The notes under the pieces were generated by a model. The model was not told the origin of the DNA and did no database searches. It saw only the letters and a program-made list of their open reading frames with translations. The translations under genes and the position numbers were made by a program. This document shows, one piece after another, positions 1 to 11,129 of a DNA stretch of 64,000 nucleotides; position 1 is the stretch's first letter; every line of letters begins with the position of its first letter. Source of the DNA: Mantis religiosa. Lineage: Eukaryota; Arthropoda; Insecta; Mantodea; Mantidae. Location of the stretch: the NCBI GenBank assembly GCA_030765055.1, contig CM060953.1, positions 176,758,493 to 176,822,492 of the forward strand, written 5' to 3'.

Positions 1-1535
1 AAATGCTTTTGTTACTTAGGCAGCTTATAGTTTCTGGTTATGTTCCTCTGACTTCCGGTCTAAAACAAATACACACAAAGTATCTTTTTTATTTTTTTTA
101 TTTGGGATGTCTGAAAACGTTAATTTCCAGTACAGCTTGGTATCCATATTTTTGGAAGAGTAAAAGCATTCCTTATTTGTTGTCAAATATGGAAGAGGAA
201 GTAAAATATGTTTTGGATAAGAAAGTTTGATAGAAAACGCTTAAATATACTGTTTAGCAAAGGAAGGAATTTTTCAGTTTAATACAAAAATGTTGACTCT
301 ATGCTATTCTTTTGTTATCTCTTAAATGTGACCTGAACCCAAGTTCCTCTGACAAAAGAAAAGCAGAATGCAAATATCCTCTTAATACTGAACGACATAG
401 AGAGCTCCTTGGATTTAAATTAGAACCATTGTAAGTGCCTACAATGCTTGTTTTGTTTTCTTTTTCTCTTATTTTAATGTCCTTTTTGTGTTTCATGTTC
501 ACGATTTCTTTTAAAAGAAGACACGAACAGTACAGAACAAAAGGAAATAAAAAGCTGTTCATTGCCTTTAGAAATTTTCCAATAGCAACCGGAGGTTTAC
601 ATAGCAGAAAGCAATTAAAGCCTTAGAACGTGGTATGCACGGAATGCATAAGTGAAGAGCTTTCATTCGATTAGCATAGGATTTGTACGGATAAAGTACA
701 GTGTCCTATCAAAATCAATTCTGAGGTTATTCTTTGGCCGCGGAATTTCAATTCAGTTGGTTTTAAAGGTTTGCTGACTTACGAAATAAAGCAATATCAG
801 TGAAGCGTAGAGTTTCTACGTGCTGTGCTGCATATCCTACGTCGAGCTCTTGTATAGGCTTCCACGATTTTCCCTGTAGACTGTTATATCGGATTAAGCT
901 TCATTTTGTGACTTGAATCTATGAGAAGAATTATACATTTTATATTGAATTACAACAATTAAACAAGAATGTCAATAAATATGTTGAACAAGTTAAAATG
1001 TGTACTACTTCATCAGAAATAATTTGTTTTGGACACCTGAACCTGATGATGATGTTCATGATGATGATGATGATGTGCATTTTGTACATTAATTCTCATA
1101 GAAGCCACTTCTGTTACGAGCTCTAACAACCTCACGACACATGGGTCGGATATTGTGACGTAGGGGGTGTTTTAGGAAACGTCATGAGGGGGGAACGTAG
1201 GTTCAGGAGTAAAACAAATCGCAATTATAACATAATAAAAATATAATAATTTTACTTAATATAAGTGAATTACAATGGTTCCATGGTTAGAAAGCTCTAA
1301 TTAACTAACATTATAACATAATAATTGTTCTCATACTACCTGGATATATGTAGCGATACCTTACAGTCACGGGCCTGGGTTCGATGTGGAGGTTGACGTT
1401 TCGTCACTGAACTACTCAGAACTGTCTGATCTGATCCGAACTGAACTGAACTGAACCCCTGTCTTAATTTGCATGGGGTTTTTATACGCGTATATAACGT
1501 CATACCTCTAGTGAGTATGCTTACGTGGGCGAGTG
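1..1535. other. AT-rich stretch without a supported gene
   Basis: I see no gene, transposase motif or SINE head here. Stops are frequent in all frames and the open stretches are short. A GAT microsatellite lies near 1045-1077. The last part, from about 1130, is more GC-rich and may be the outer part of the Tc1-like element that follows. Confidence 0.5.
1045..1077. repeat. GAT/ATG trinucleotide microsatellite
   Basis: Short interrupted run of GAT units, with one TTC interruption near its start. It is a simple repeat with no coding context. Confidence 0.8.
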
Positions 1536-1823
1536 CCCTTTGAGACAAAATGCCCACTGCCATATGCATCATATACTAGTCGGCCACGATATGAATGCTG
1601 CCGGCGAGAAGAGATATTAAACAGATACGTCGCAAGTGGGCGGAGTACCGCAGGTACAGTTCCGATCACGCAAACATCAACAATACCGAGAAGCTTCCAG
1701 TGTGACGTGCAAATGTAGTGCAGTTCAACACGGTGCTTCCTCGAACCTTCTTCTGTGCAGTTTAGTGTAGTGTCAGTTGCAGTGCTCGTAATAAAAGTGG
1801 CTTGTCCTGGTAAAGAGTTTAAC

Positions 1824-2758
1824 CATGGAGACACCCACAAAGTTAAAAACAACAAGAAAAGTATCCCATTCTGATGAAAAACACATCATATATCAGGTTA
1901 TACAGTTCTGTTGACAAGAAAAATAGGAGAAAAAGTGACTCGAACCCCTTGAAAAAGCAACACTTAGGGCAGCAAAGGCTGGAGAACCATCATGAACATA
2001 ATAAAGGATTTCGAAAATACTTCATCGACTGGGGTTAAAGTTACAACTCTGAGGAAAAATCGAAAATCATGCAAAATCATATCTCTTGATGATTTTGATA
2101 AGTGTGTCTTGCATAGGAAATTTTTGGAGTATTATGAACAGAACAAGGAAATTCCTACTTTCAGAAAACTACTGAATTTTGCTAAAGAAGAAATAAACCT
2201 TCAGGGTGGTAAAGAAACATTTAGGAAAATATTATTGGCTTGATAGAATAATTGAACAAAGAGGATTTACCTTCTTTTGCCTTCCTCCATACCTCTGTGA
2301 CCTTAACCCTATTGAGTTTATCTGGAATTTAATTAAACAAAAGATTGCAGCAAAGAACGTATCATGGATTACTTTGAGTAATCTAAAAGCTATGACAACA
2401 AGCTGAATAGCTCAGTTTACACAAAATGATTGGATAGAAGCATGCAAACACGTGAAAAGAATTGAGAAGATTTTAAGCGCCGAGATGGGTTAATGGAGCA
2501 AGCAATTGAAGATATAACTATAAACGTGGGTCTAGGTAGTAGCGATGATGATGACGAAGACTGCAGTCGTGATAAATGTTATTTCAGGAATATGGATATT
2601 GAAGGAAAAGAACGCATTGACAGTGATACAGCTGATGAAGGAAATAGTGACACGGATGCAGCAGATGAAGGACCTGACACAAACATTCCCAGACAAATTA
2701 ACGTGAAGACATCAGCAGGTGAGTACTGTTTCAATTGTACGACTGTACATTGCCAGTA
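1824..2758 (+). pseudogene. Tc1-like DDE transposase, internally deleted and frameshifted
   Basis: The product would have been a cut-and-paste transposase. The ATG at 1824 follows AACC and opens METPTKLKTTRKVSHSDEKH before a stop. In another frame (1992-2240) comes a helix-turn-helix-like region with KIISLDDFDKCVLHRKFLEY and QGGKETFRKIL. That joins directly, in a shifted frame, to the C-terminal catalytic end with LPPYLCDLNPIEFIW, where the NPIE glutamate is the expected third acidic residue. The middle of the domain, with the first two catalytic aspartates, is missing, so an internal deletion is placed near 2230-2240. After one more frameshift, an acidic tail with a run of D/E residues continues to the stop at 2758. 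Intact relatives, as I remember them, run to roughly 350 or more residues. The copy cannot encode an active enzyme. The family assignment rests on the NPIE motif and on general resemblance. Confidence 0.75.
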
Positions 2759-2764
2759 GCAGAC

Positions 2765-3860
2765 CAGCAGACCAGTAGAAGAGTCGAGTCGTCTAGGTTT
2801 ACCTGGACGGAGTATTTGCTGCCCAGCACCTAGACGCTTATTGCGTCTTTATCTGGGCAGTATAGAAGAGTCATCATTTGTCTCAGACGATTGTTTTCGG
2901 CAGTGGACATATCTAGCCTTTGTGTGCGTAGTCGCCCCGTGTGGGGGGATGCGCCAATGCTGGCTGCGCTCTTCCGCCTGCCTGGGAGGCATCTGAGCAC
3001 AGTCCGCTTAACAGGCTAGAGGGAAAGGAACAGTGTTAAGGTATTGAGTTTACCAAGCCCATTTCTGGGCTTAGGAGGTTGGAGTCAGGGGGCGGTGGCC
3101 CTGTTCGGTACTAGTTACCCAAGGCATCTTTGGGTAACCGTAGCTTGGTCGTCGGCGAGGAACCCTGTTTTCGTAACGGACAAGGGTGTTCACCAGTATG
3201 TTTGGATGGGAGTCCAGCTTATCGTAGATGGTGCGGGATCTCTCCCGCACCACGTCCACGATATACGGGACCCCAGAGTATGTATGAACGATGTGGGACG
3301 GGAATCTACGTCCGATATCGTAAATCATGCGCAGTGCCCTGTTCTGGACGCGCTGGAGACTGCGAATAGTGGTGGGAGCCGCTGATCCCCAGACTTCGCT
3401 GCCGTACAGAATCAGGGGCGGTATAATCGCCCGATACAGGCGTAGTTTGAGGTGCGTTGGCATGGTGGATTTGAGAAAAGGGTATAACTGTGTTAGCGCT
3501 GCATGCCCTTGTCCGGCTTTGACCCGGACGTGAGGTGTGTAGGTGAGACCGCGATCGAGGTGCACGCCAAGGTATTTGGTATTGGAAACCCAAGGGATTT
3601 GCCTTTGCCTTAACCTCAGCGACCAATCCGGTCGCCTAACTCGGACCTTAGCCAGGAGAAGAGCGGAGCTAATGGCCATCCTCCACTTCTCACTCCAACG
3701 GCCAATGGCTCGTAGCTGGCGCTGCAGCGGAGGATGACAATATCGTAGGTTTTTGTTACGTGCTATTATGAGGACGTCGTCAGCATATTGGCACGTAACA
3801 GTCTGTGGTTCTAAGGGGAAGTCAGACATGTAGGCCGCAAAGAGTCATTGCCAGTATCGC
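2765..3860 (-). mobile_element. 5'-truncated Jockey/I-type LINE fragment
   Basis: This is a GC-richer block that contrasts with its AT-rich flanks. It holds the last part of a non-LTR reverse transcriptase on the minus strand (3071-3829), followed on that strand by about 300 bases of apparent 3' untranslated sequence. The upstream limit falls just before the YADD motif, so endonuclease and most of the reverse transcriptase are absent. That is the usual result of incomplete target-primed reverse transcription. No clear poly(A) tail or target duplication was seen at the 2.77 kb end. Confidence 0.75.
3071..3829 (-). pseudogene. Non-LTR reverse transcriptase, C-terminal half
   Basis: The open frame has 252 codons. 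It starts a few residues before the CQYADDVLII motif, the catalytic YxDD box of reverse transcriptases. It continues with WSEKWRMAIS, then NTKYLGVHLD, the usual palm/thumb LGV motif. Next come LYRAIIPPLILYGSEVWG and LQRVQNRALRMIYD, the C-terminal region typical of Jockey/I-clade elements. The frame is open to its stop, which suggests the copy is not very old. The upstream palm motifs and the endonuclease are missing, so it is a dead 5'-truncated copy. The ATG at 3829 is an internal methionine, not a real start. Confidence 0.85.
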
Positions 3861-4842
3861 CTTCCCCTGGCTATCACCTCGCTCCGCGCAGTTCCCTAAG
3901 CTTCAAGCAGTAAACAGAAACAGTGCTGCCCTCCTTCAAGTGCATTCTTATCTTGGCCGACTAGTATATGACTATGACAGGAAGTGACTAAGCTTCATCT
4001 GAGTGTGACCAGCCTTATTCACGATTTGTGTTAACGTTATAATATTACAGATATATACCCATATTCCTATATATCGCCACAATATGGTGGAATAAGGTAT
4101 GCTTTGGAAGCGATGAGAGGGATTAGAATACTAAGAGTAGAGATATAGGCAGAAAGAAGAGGAGAGGATGTCTAGAACTGGTAAATATTGATGCTGAATT
4201 TATAATAGTAAGTAAAACACCAAAAAATATTTATTATAAAGCTCATAAACTGCTGTATGCATGGGACAGGAATAAAACAAGCCACACAAAGGCTCCAGTA
4301 AAATTGATGTTGACAGACATCGTGCTATTCAAGCCAAAAACAAATGCAATGCATCCTTGTGTGGATAACCTCACATAGTGACATCCATAGCAATGAATCT
4401 GCTGAGGAAGCAGCTAAAGATGCTACACGTCTCACTGTGTGTGATCTTACAATCGCTACACCGCATACTGACATCATTACATTTATATATATCAACAGTG
4501 GAAGATAAATTGGCTTAAATCTTCCAACAGTAAACTGCATGACATAACATCAGAAGCCATAAGTACATATCACCTCCATACACTGTCCAGGGTTATTTCA
4601 AGCTCTGATGTCCTGATTAAGAATAGGTCACACTAACATAACTCTTATCTATCTTCTTGAGAAGGAACAACCTCCCAGATGCACGACTTTTAACAGTAGC
4701 CTGACTAGCACATAACTTTTACTGTATACTGTACAACCATTAGCGCCGGCAGCATGGCATACCCCAACAAGATAAGTGAGGCCTTCTCTTCTCCATCTCA
4801 GTGCAGAAAACTCATCAATTTCTTCAGAGAGATTGGTTTATA

Positions 4843-6174
4843 CGAGGCATGTTTTTTAAGCCAACACCGTTTTGCGATCCCGGCGCCGCAGCGCTACAGT
4901 CGGCGTTCCGCGCATGCGCGCTGGTTACCTACATCTCTTGTCTAAGCACTCACGAAATTACAGTCTGATTCTTCATTGTATACGTTGGTTACTGAGTGTT
5001 TAAGATGCCTCCGACAATCGTGAGTCCCGCCGATTGTGAAGTACGGGCTGTTATACGATTTCTTAGTGCTAAAGGTGTAAAACCGATCGGTATTCATCGT
5101 GAGATCTGTGAAGTTTACGAAAAAAAAACATTATGAGTGATGGAATTCTAAGGAAATGAGTGAGAGCATTTAAAGATGGCCGCACAAATGTGCATGATGA
5201 ACGGAGTGGGCGTCCTTCGGTCGTTACTGAAGATTTGGTGAAGAAAGTGAACGAAAAGGTGAGAGAAAACAGACGCTTTACAATTTCGTCATTGTGCGAC
5301 TATTTTCTTCAATATTCTCGTGGTGTTTTGTATCACATTGTAATCGAGAACTTGAAGTACCGGAAATTGTGTTCACGTTGGGTTCCGAATACGTTAACGG
5401 ATTTGCACAAAACCGAACGTTTAGGCAGTACATTGACTTTCCTTGAGCGGTACCACAATGAAGGTTAAGATTTTTAGACCAAATTGTTACTGGTGACGAA
5501 ACATGGGTGGCCTACATCACACCAGAATCGAAACAACAATCCATGGAAAGGCGACATTCATCATCACCCACAAAAGTGAAGTTTAAGCAAACAATTTCTG
5601 CCCGGAAAATCATGTGCACAGTTTTTTTGGGGACAGAAAAGGAGTATTGCTAGTGGAGTTTCTGCCTTGTAATGAGACAATCTCTGTAGCGTCTTATTGT
5701 GAGCCATTGAACAATCTGCGCCGTACAATCCAGAACAGAAGACGTGGCAAGTTGAGTAAAGGTATTGTTTTGCTGCATGAAAATGCCCGTTCACATGTGG
5801 CTAATCGGATCAAAGATTTCATCAAATCTTTTCAATGAAATACTCTAGATTATCCTCCATACAGCCCTGATCTGGCGCCCAGCGACTACCATTTGTTCCT
5901 GCACTTGAAGAAACATCTGGACGGTCAGCGGCTTCAAGACGATAACGAAGTCAAAACAGTTGTGATACAGTGGTTAACACGTCAGGCGGCAGAATTTTAT
6001 GAGGAGGGTATTCAAAAACTGGTGCCACGTTATGACAAGTGCCTTAATATTCTCGGAAATTATGTACAAAAGTAGATTAAGGTACAGGATTTCATATAAA
6101 AATAAAATATTTGCGATATCTGTGCACGTCGTTTTAATTCCAAAACGGTACTGACTTAAAAAAAACATGCCTCG
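4843..6174 (+). mobile_element. Full-length mariner, subfamily 1, copy A
   Basis: Flanked by TA at 4841-4842 and 6175-6176. The left end reads cgaggcatgttttttaag and the right end is its inverted counterpart, continuing inward through a shared accgttttg. Length is 1332 bases, normal for mariner. The second copy of this subfamily is at 13781-15093 and matches closely along its length. It lies inside the tail of a LINE, five codons before that LINE's stop. Confidence 0.93.
5005..6075 (+). pseudogene. Mariner DD34D transposase, degraded
   Basis: The ATG at 5005 starts MPPTIVSPADCEVRAVIRFLS, the N-terminal helix-turn-helix domain of mariner transposases. A longer run of A near 5120, two more than in copy B, shifts the frame. 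The second helix-turn-helix part reads RSGRPSVVTEDLVKKVNEKV, and the linker reads RWVPNTLTDLHKTER. The catalytic TGDETW box is at about 5490. The second catalytic box reads HENARSH, where mariners have HDNARxH, so the second catalytic aspartate is a glutamate. The third is retained in YSPDLAPSDYHLF. The end reads YDKCLNILGNYVQK with a stop at 6075. Frameshifts, an in-frame stop before the third box and the changed catalytic residue make this inactive. Confidence 0.92.
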
Positions 6175-6189
6175 TATTTTAAAATTTGA

Positions 6190-6694
6190 TCGTCAACTTA
6201 CAATTGATCTTTAATTCCTTGTATTCATTCTTAAGGTTTTATAGTGCACTCAACTCAATATAATGTAACCTCTCTAGTTTAATGTCCACTTTTGTTCATG
6301 GATTTATTTTATATTAACGCAATGTAGTGTAATTTCTATTGTTAAAGTCGCGATAACACTTTCTAGGTTAAAGCGACTAAAAGCTGTCTTAACAAAATAA
6401 ATGCAATGCATTATAAGCAGAGGATTAAAATTTGAGACAGAAGAATTACAACCTCCGTATTCGCGAACTTCGCTGCGGATTCTGCTAACCTAAATGGTGT
6501 TCTTCCTTTTAATCTACCTCTAAAAACTTCACGATATTTAGTTCATGACACAAAGAGAGATATAAATTCAAATTTAAATAAATGCATATAAAATTCTACT
6601 TCAAATGTTGCATTAGAATTAACAATATTAATGTTACATTTTGCATTTATATCAGAGGGGTTGAAACCTAAAATGCAAACGGCAACAGCTTTAA
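6190..6694. other. AT-rich spacer, probably LINE 3' untranslated remnant at its start
   Basis: No coding or repeat signal apart from position: it directly follows the restored LINE stop codon, so the first part is likely the LINE 3' untranslated region. Confidence 0.3.
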
Positions 6695-7670
6695 GGCAAG
6701 GCTACACTGGCAATTTGCCGAAAATGTTGAAAATTGCCGAGGAATTTTCTTTTTTTTGGCATTTTTGGTAGCTTAGACTTTGCAGTAATAGATGTCGTGC
6801 TAATTTTACCATTTGCACCATTTTTGGCCGTGCCGTGGCTCAGTGGTTAGACCACTTGGCTCTCACCAAGGCGGCCCGGGTTCGATCCCAGGCGACCGCA
6901 AAGTGAGATTTGTGGAGGAAAACACGTCGCTGGGGCGGGTTTTCTCCGGGATCTCCGGTTTTCCCCCGCCATCTCATTCCACCGGTGCTCCATCTTCATC
7001 TTATGTATCATCAGTGTCATCGTCTGCGGTGCCATATATAGAAAAACACTACACATTTCATTTCATTTTGCACCATTTTAGGCCATCATGTGAGAATTTA
7101 AAGAGAACTTTAGCAATCGTTAAAAATAACAATGATTACTTTAAAGTTAATTTTCTGAGACACTTTTTTCTAGCACTTTTCAGTATACAAAATGCCTCAC
7201 CCGTCAGTTTTTCATTTAACTTGGTGAAACTTACAGGATAGGTTCATAATATGTAAATAAGAAACTTTACATTCCCTTTTTTGTTAATGCTCATGTTTTG
7301 AAAATTATATAGTGTTAAGGAATAAAAAATGTTAATATTTTCAAAATGTTGAGAGCTAACACGAAGAAAATATTTTAGAACAAATGCTACAAGGATATTC
7401 CAAACAAGTAAGGATGTGGGTCTTTTACAATTGCTTTGTACAAGCCGAAAACAAAAGCTCAACTTCAAGGCTCAAATTTTTTGACGCGTGGAACATTTTT
7501 AATTTTTACACTGTTTCCTAAAAAATAATTATTAATTAATGAACTATTTGATGTAGCAACATAAAAGTTTACATGCAAGTTTAAAATGATACTCTAGTTA
7601 TATGTCTAAATTTTCTTAATGACAGGCTTATTATTAATATAGAAGTTGAAATTTTCAATGGAGCCTTGCC
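6695..7670. mobile_element. TTAA-flanked MITE-like DNA element
   Basis: TTAA at 6691-6694 and at 7671-7674 flank ends that are inverted copies of each other: ggcaaggct on the left and agccttgcc on the right, with weaker matching further in. A TTAA duplication is the hallmark of piggyBac-type transposons. The terminal bases are not the usual piggyBac CCY start, so the superfamily is uncertain. No transposase is encoded; the interior is AT-rich. A SINE of 242 bases sits inside (6825-7066). Without it the element is about 720 bases. Confidence 0.6.
6825..7066 (+). mobile_element. tRNA-derived SINE, family B
   Basis: It begins ggccgtgccgtggctcagtg, with an A box (gtggctcagtggttag) and a B box (gggttcgatccca). 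A core, gcgggttttctccgggatct, and a tail ending in tttcatttcatt follow. A 13-base target duplication, tttgcaccatttt, flanks it at 6812-6824 and 7067-7079. The second copy, reversed, is at 59830-60085. This one landed inside the TTAA-flanked element. Confidence 0.9.
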
Positions 7671-7674
7671 TTAA

Positions 7675-9425
7675 AGTCATTTCTGAAAATTTCAGGTTAT
7701 CTATTTATTCTTAAATAGAACTAAATGTAAATTTATATCTATTTAAACATGATGTTTTAGAAGTGTTTGTAGAGTTGTATTTTACTAAGTAAATCCCTTT
7801 TACTTATTACAAAGGTCAAATTACAGGAACCTTATAAATTTTAAAAGGAATATTGGATATCAGATTTTAGTAGAAAAACCACGGAATTTATTAAATATGC
7901 TTTGTAAATACAAGTACAGCCGCAGGAATTTCTTCACAAAGAACTGGTTTCACGTTCAGGCGTACGAGGCTATAGGCCGCTTCAGGTCAATTTGATATTG
8001 TCATGAGCCGGGTATTTTCCTTTCCAGTAAACTTGAAAGAAGGCTTAGTCTACTCTCGAGTTTCAACCCAGGTTTATTATTTATCCCTTTTTGCCCTGCA
8101 GATGAGCTCTTTAGGCTTAACGTGGCATAGATCTGGCAGACGCAGCTATCGACCAAGTTTGCTTATTCTTATCTTGCTCTCTTTCTATGCTTACAGAATA
8201 ATACTGCATACTTCTTTATGATTTGGTGGTCTTCATCACAAAGAAAAATTACTTTCTTTCGTTATTCATGGCTTTTAAAAGTGACACTGCAACGTAGCAT
8301 TATCAACAATTCGTTTCCATTTACCAATCAATATCTTAAATATTAAATTGGAAGTTTGGAAGCTTTGACAACATTTTTGACAACATTTCACTATCACCAA
8401 TGTCTACCACTATCAACAATAAATACTGATTTTCCCATTATTATTTCTTAAAAATCATTTGCTTTATTTACTATTGTATTCCACAAATGTTTCAATTGTT
8501 TTTAGAAGTGCAGCTCAAACGTTTGACGTTTGTTTACACTCTAATGGAAAAACCTCTCGCTATAGAAATTACATGTAACATTTACCATGGCTCTACTTGA
8601 AATACTTTGTTTATTTGTACCTTATATCTAGTACATTAGATCCCTATTCAGAGGCCACTCTTCACATCCAGAGACAGCGTTCGTGTCTGCTTATCCACCC
8701 TTTTTCTTTTCGCTACAAATCGTCTAGACGCCATTAATTTCCGCTTTTTTGCAATACGTTCCATATGGCTTCTGTCACACGTCTTTTAGTATGTTTTCCG
8801 TTGCGACATTAGTTAGGACAAATTTACGATGTGGATAGCAATTTCCTTTAAGTCTTTATTTAACCAATTACTTGAATTCTGTATCTTGTGCTGTTGAATG
8901 ATTAGGTGCAGTAGTTAGCACGAACCTTTCATGTCCCCTTTTAGGTTTGACGTAAGAACAATGGAGTTTTAAATGCCATTAAGTGATCCACCAGTTAGTG
9001 TTTTAAAAGGGTAAGATCATTTTGTGCGTATTATAAATAACATCTGACACGAAAGTCAAATGTTAGTGTTGGATATTGGCAGATCACATTAGGAAATGCA
9101 AAGAGAACCAACAGATGGAGACACTATTTTGTCGGTTTATAAGCAATAGTTGATGGTGACGAATTCCTTAAAATATAAGCTAGGTACAACATTACTTTGT
9201 TTCTCTCCTTCCCTTTCAATCTCTCTTTTTCCTTTTCTGCTTCTATTTGTTTTATATTTCTTAAAGTTTCAGCATTGGCACAGTAGAGACAATTTAATTC
9301 TGGATCAATTATTGCCATATTCTCTGCATATGATTCGAAACATATGCTCAGATATTTGCTGAGTGGAGAACACTAAATGAGGTAACGTCGAATTGATTAT
9401 CTATTGAACCAATTGCATTCGCTTG
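7675..9425. other. AT-rich stretch without a supported gene
   Basis: Low GC, many stops on both strands and no recognisable element ends. A 72-codon open stretch at 8003-8221 has no motif and looks like chance. Confidence 0.5.
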
Positions 9426-9429
9426 AACA

Positions 9430-10100
9430 CACTCTCACCGGAGTAGAATGGGGTAAAAGGAAGAACTATAATGACAGTGTTTTGGTATAGTATGCATATA
9501 TGGTAGTGTGTGCCAACACGAAATCTTAATAAGATAACATGGAATTATTGTTTAACAGTTGGAATACAGAATGGTGTAGAGTTGCAGATTAAAATAACTG
9601 ATTATAACATAAATGCCTAATACTGCTGGGCAGTAAGGTGTAGGATAAAGTACTGCGGTTCTTCAATAGGAAAGGTAGTGGAATAAGATATATAATCGGA
9701 TGCAAAATGGATGAGAGTAAAACAGGAGTAGAGAGGTATAGGATTGGCAGTAAAATGGATAACATGGTTTCGTATAATATACAGTAAATGGGGAAACTGA
9801 ATTCGGTATTGTTATGGTATGGAGTAGATAATGGAATTGCAAAATGACTTCAGTTTGTATAGAATGCGCCTCAGCATTCATATAGAAATCATGCTGGAAT
9901 GAACTAAGGCACTGGAATTGAACATAACTGTAATTGAATAATATACAATGACTATTCGGATTTTACAAGAGGTTAGTAAAGTGGAATAAGATAGTAGATG
10001 GAATAGAAATTGTATTAGAATGAGTTAGGGTCCTGAAGCAGCACTGAATAGCTACGGTATTGGAAAATGGTATTTGAATGCAAGTGTGTAGGTAGTAGCG
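9430..10100 (+). repeat. Degenerate GGAAT-like tract
   Basis: The plus strand is rich in short words such as tggaat, ggaata, aatgg and gtataggat, recurring at irregular intervals over about 650 bases. It looks like a much-mutated short tandem repeat. No sharp unit length can be read by eye, so the call is tentative. Confidence 0.35.
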
Positions 10101-10422
10101 TTTCTTTGTATATGAAGGATTGGTTAATTTTGTGTTCATACCTCTTTGTCTGGCTTGGGGTCTATGTGGTGTAAATCTATATGACTTTACTTTCCTTATA
10201 AAGGACGTCTAGCTAAGGATTTTTAAACCCAGAAGAATTTGTGCCCCTTTCGTCCGAGTTTGAACCTGCGACCTTCAACAGCAGGGCCTAGTATGTTACA
10301 GAGTGTTGTGATGACAAAGAGTTGGTGTTGGAATGTTGTGGGTTAGCGTAGTAGAAAGGGTTATTGTAGTAGAATAGTTAATAACATAAAATGTGATAGA
10401 GATAGAATTGGTGGTACAATGG

Positions 10423-10724
10423 GATATATCAGGTGGCCCAACTGTCCCGTCTTTCTTGTAAGTAGATATTTCTTCGTGTACTAAAACAGTTGCAGAACGC
10501 AACGGGAAAATTACAGTTAAACGCCACGCAGTGGTGTGAACGGACTACTGAGGCCAGTTCAGTCCTAGGAACTACCTCTTGTCTTTAGGAGCTGACTAAA
10601 CATGTTCACCACTGCCGTGCATTTGACTGGGTCTGTCCCGTTTCGTTCTGCAACTCTTTTAACGCAAGAAAGGATATCTGCTTACGTGAAAGACGGAGTA
10701 ATTGGTCCACCTGGTATACATATC
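10423..10724. repeat. Fold-back repeat with arms of about 115 bases
   Basis: The left arm (about 10423-10536) and the reverse complement of the right arm (about 10607-10724) align over their length at roughly three bases in four, around a 70-base spacer. Shared blocks include ccgtctttc, gtaagtagatat/gtaagcagatat, gttgcagaacg and gcagtggtg. Read outward, both arms keep a similar peptide: right RSATLLTQERISAYVKDG, left RSATVLVHEEISTYKKDG, both then GPP. The retained peptide suggests that a coding fragment was duplicated in inverted orientation. I do not recognise the protein. The transcript would fold into a long imperfect hairpin. Confidence 0.7.
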
Positions 10725-10778
10725 CAATTCTACCACCTATTCTATCTCTATAATAACCTATTTCATCATCTCTTCTCC

Positions 10779-11001
10779 ACCCGCCTCGGTAGCGTGGTGG
10801 TAGCATGTCTGCCTCACGTTCATGAGGTTCCGAGTTCGAATCTCGGTCAGGATGGGTTACCTAGATAAGGTTTTTCCCAGGGTTTTCGCTTATCCTGAAA
10901 GACATATGTCGGGTAATTCTAAGCTCTATGGACCCCGGGCTCATTTGAACATCATTTCACCCACGCCATTCATCGTCTGACATGACAACGTTGGAGGAAG
11001 T

Positions 11002-11037
<36 letters not shown>
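10779..11037 (+). mobile_element. tRNA-derived SINE, family A, copy 1
   Basis: Full-length copy. The head is cccgcctcggtagcgtggtgg (A box region), with B box gagttcgaatctcgg. Then come the core ggataaggtttttcccaggg and the family's 3' end ttggaggaagtaaatta. A pure A tail runs about 11008-11037. Target duplication atctcttct lies on both sides. It is one of about ten copies in the window. Confidence 0.93.
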
Positions 11038-11040
<3 letters not shown>

Positions 11041-11129
11041 CTTCTTCTATAACATTTGCTTGCAAAGAATTAGTTAGGGAGTAATTTTTAATATTAATAG
11101 GCATTGTGGCAGCCAAAGTAGTGTGAGTA

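Larger units (their letters stand above)
1540..3990 (+). mobile_element. Candidate Tc1-like DNA transposon with a LINE in its 3' part
   Basis: A 17-base string, catatactagtcggcca, lies near 1568-1585. Its reverse complement lies near 3950-3970. Both are followed on the inner side by a gata-gaatgc match. Between them sit a plus-strand Tc1-like transposase remnant and then a LINE fragment on the other strand. The simplest reading is that the inverted strings are inner parts of terminal repeats and that the LINE landed behind the transposase. The outermost termini and the TA target duplication were not found, so the element limits are approximate. The two strings could instead be unrelated repeat copies. 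Confidence 0.35.
4331..6189 (+). pseudogene. LINE 3' end (RNase H and C-terminal region), split by a mariner
   Basis: From about 4345 the plus strand reads LVWITSHSDIHSNESAEEAAKDA, matching the end of a LINE-encoded RNase H domain (WxPxHxGxxGNExADxAAK). Further on, around 4620-4690, it reads IGHTNITLIYLLEKEQPPRC, the cysteine-containing C-terminal motif of the same proteins. Then 4754-4842 reads KLINFFREIGLY in another frame. The frame is broken at least once and has a stop near 4505, so it is a pseudogene. A mariner occupies 4843-6174. Joining its flanks across one TA gives IGLYFKI and then a TGA at 6187-6189, the expected ending of such a LINE protein. The LINE was therefore in place first. 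Sequence upstream of about 4330 is too decayed to assign. Confidence 0.7.

Noticed and set aside
322..435. Coding-like stretch CDLNPSSSDKRKAECKYPLN...
   Set aside because: About 45 codons without ATG, splice signal or related sequence; a stop lies just upstream. Too little to separate from chance.
10781..10856. tRNA gene at SINE heads (here and at the other copies)
   Set aside because: A and B boxes are present, but no acceptor-stem pairing or normal tRNA length is seen, and the sequence continues into a repeated body with an A tail. They are SINE promoters.
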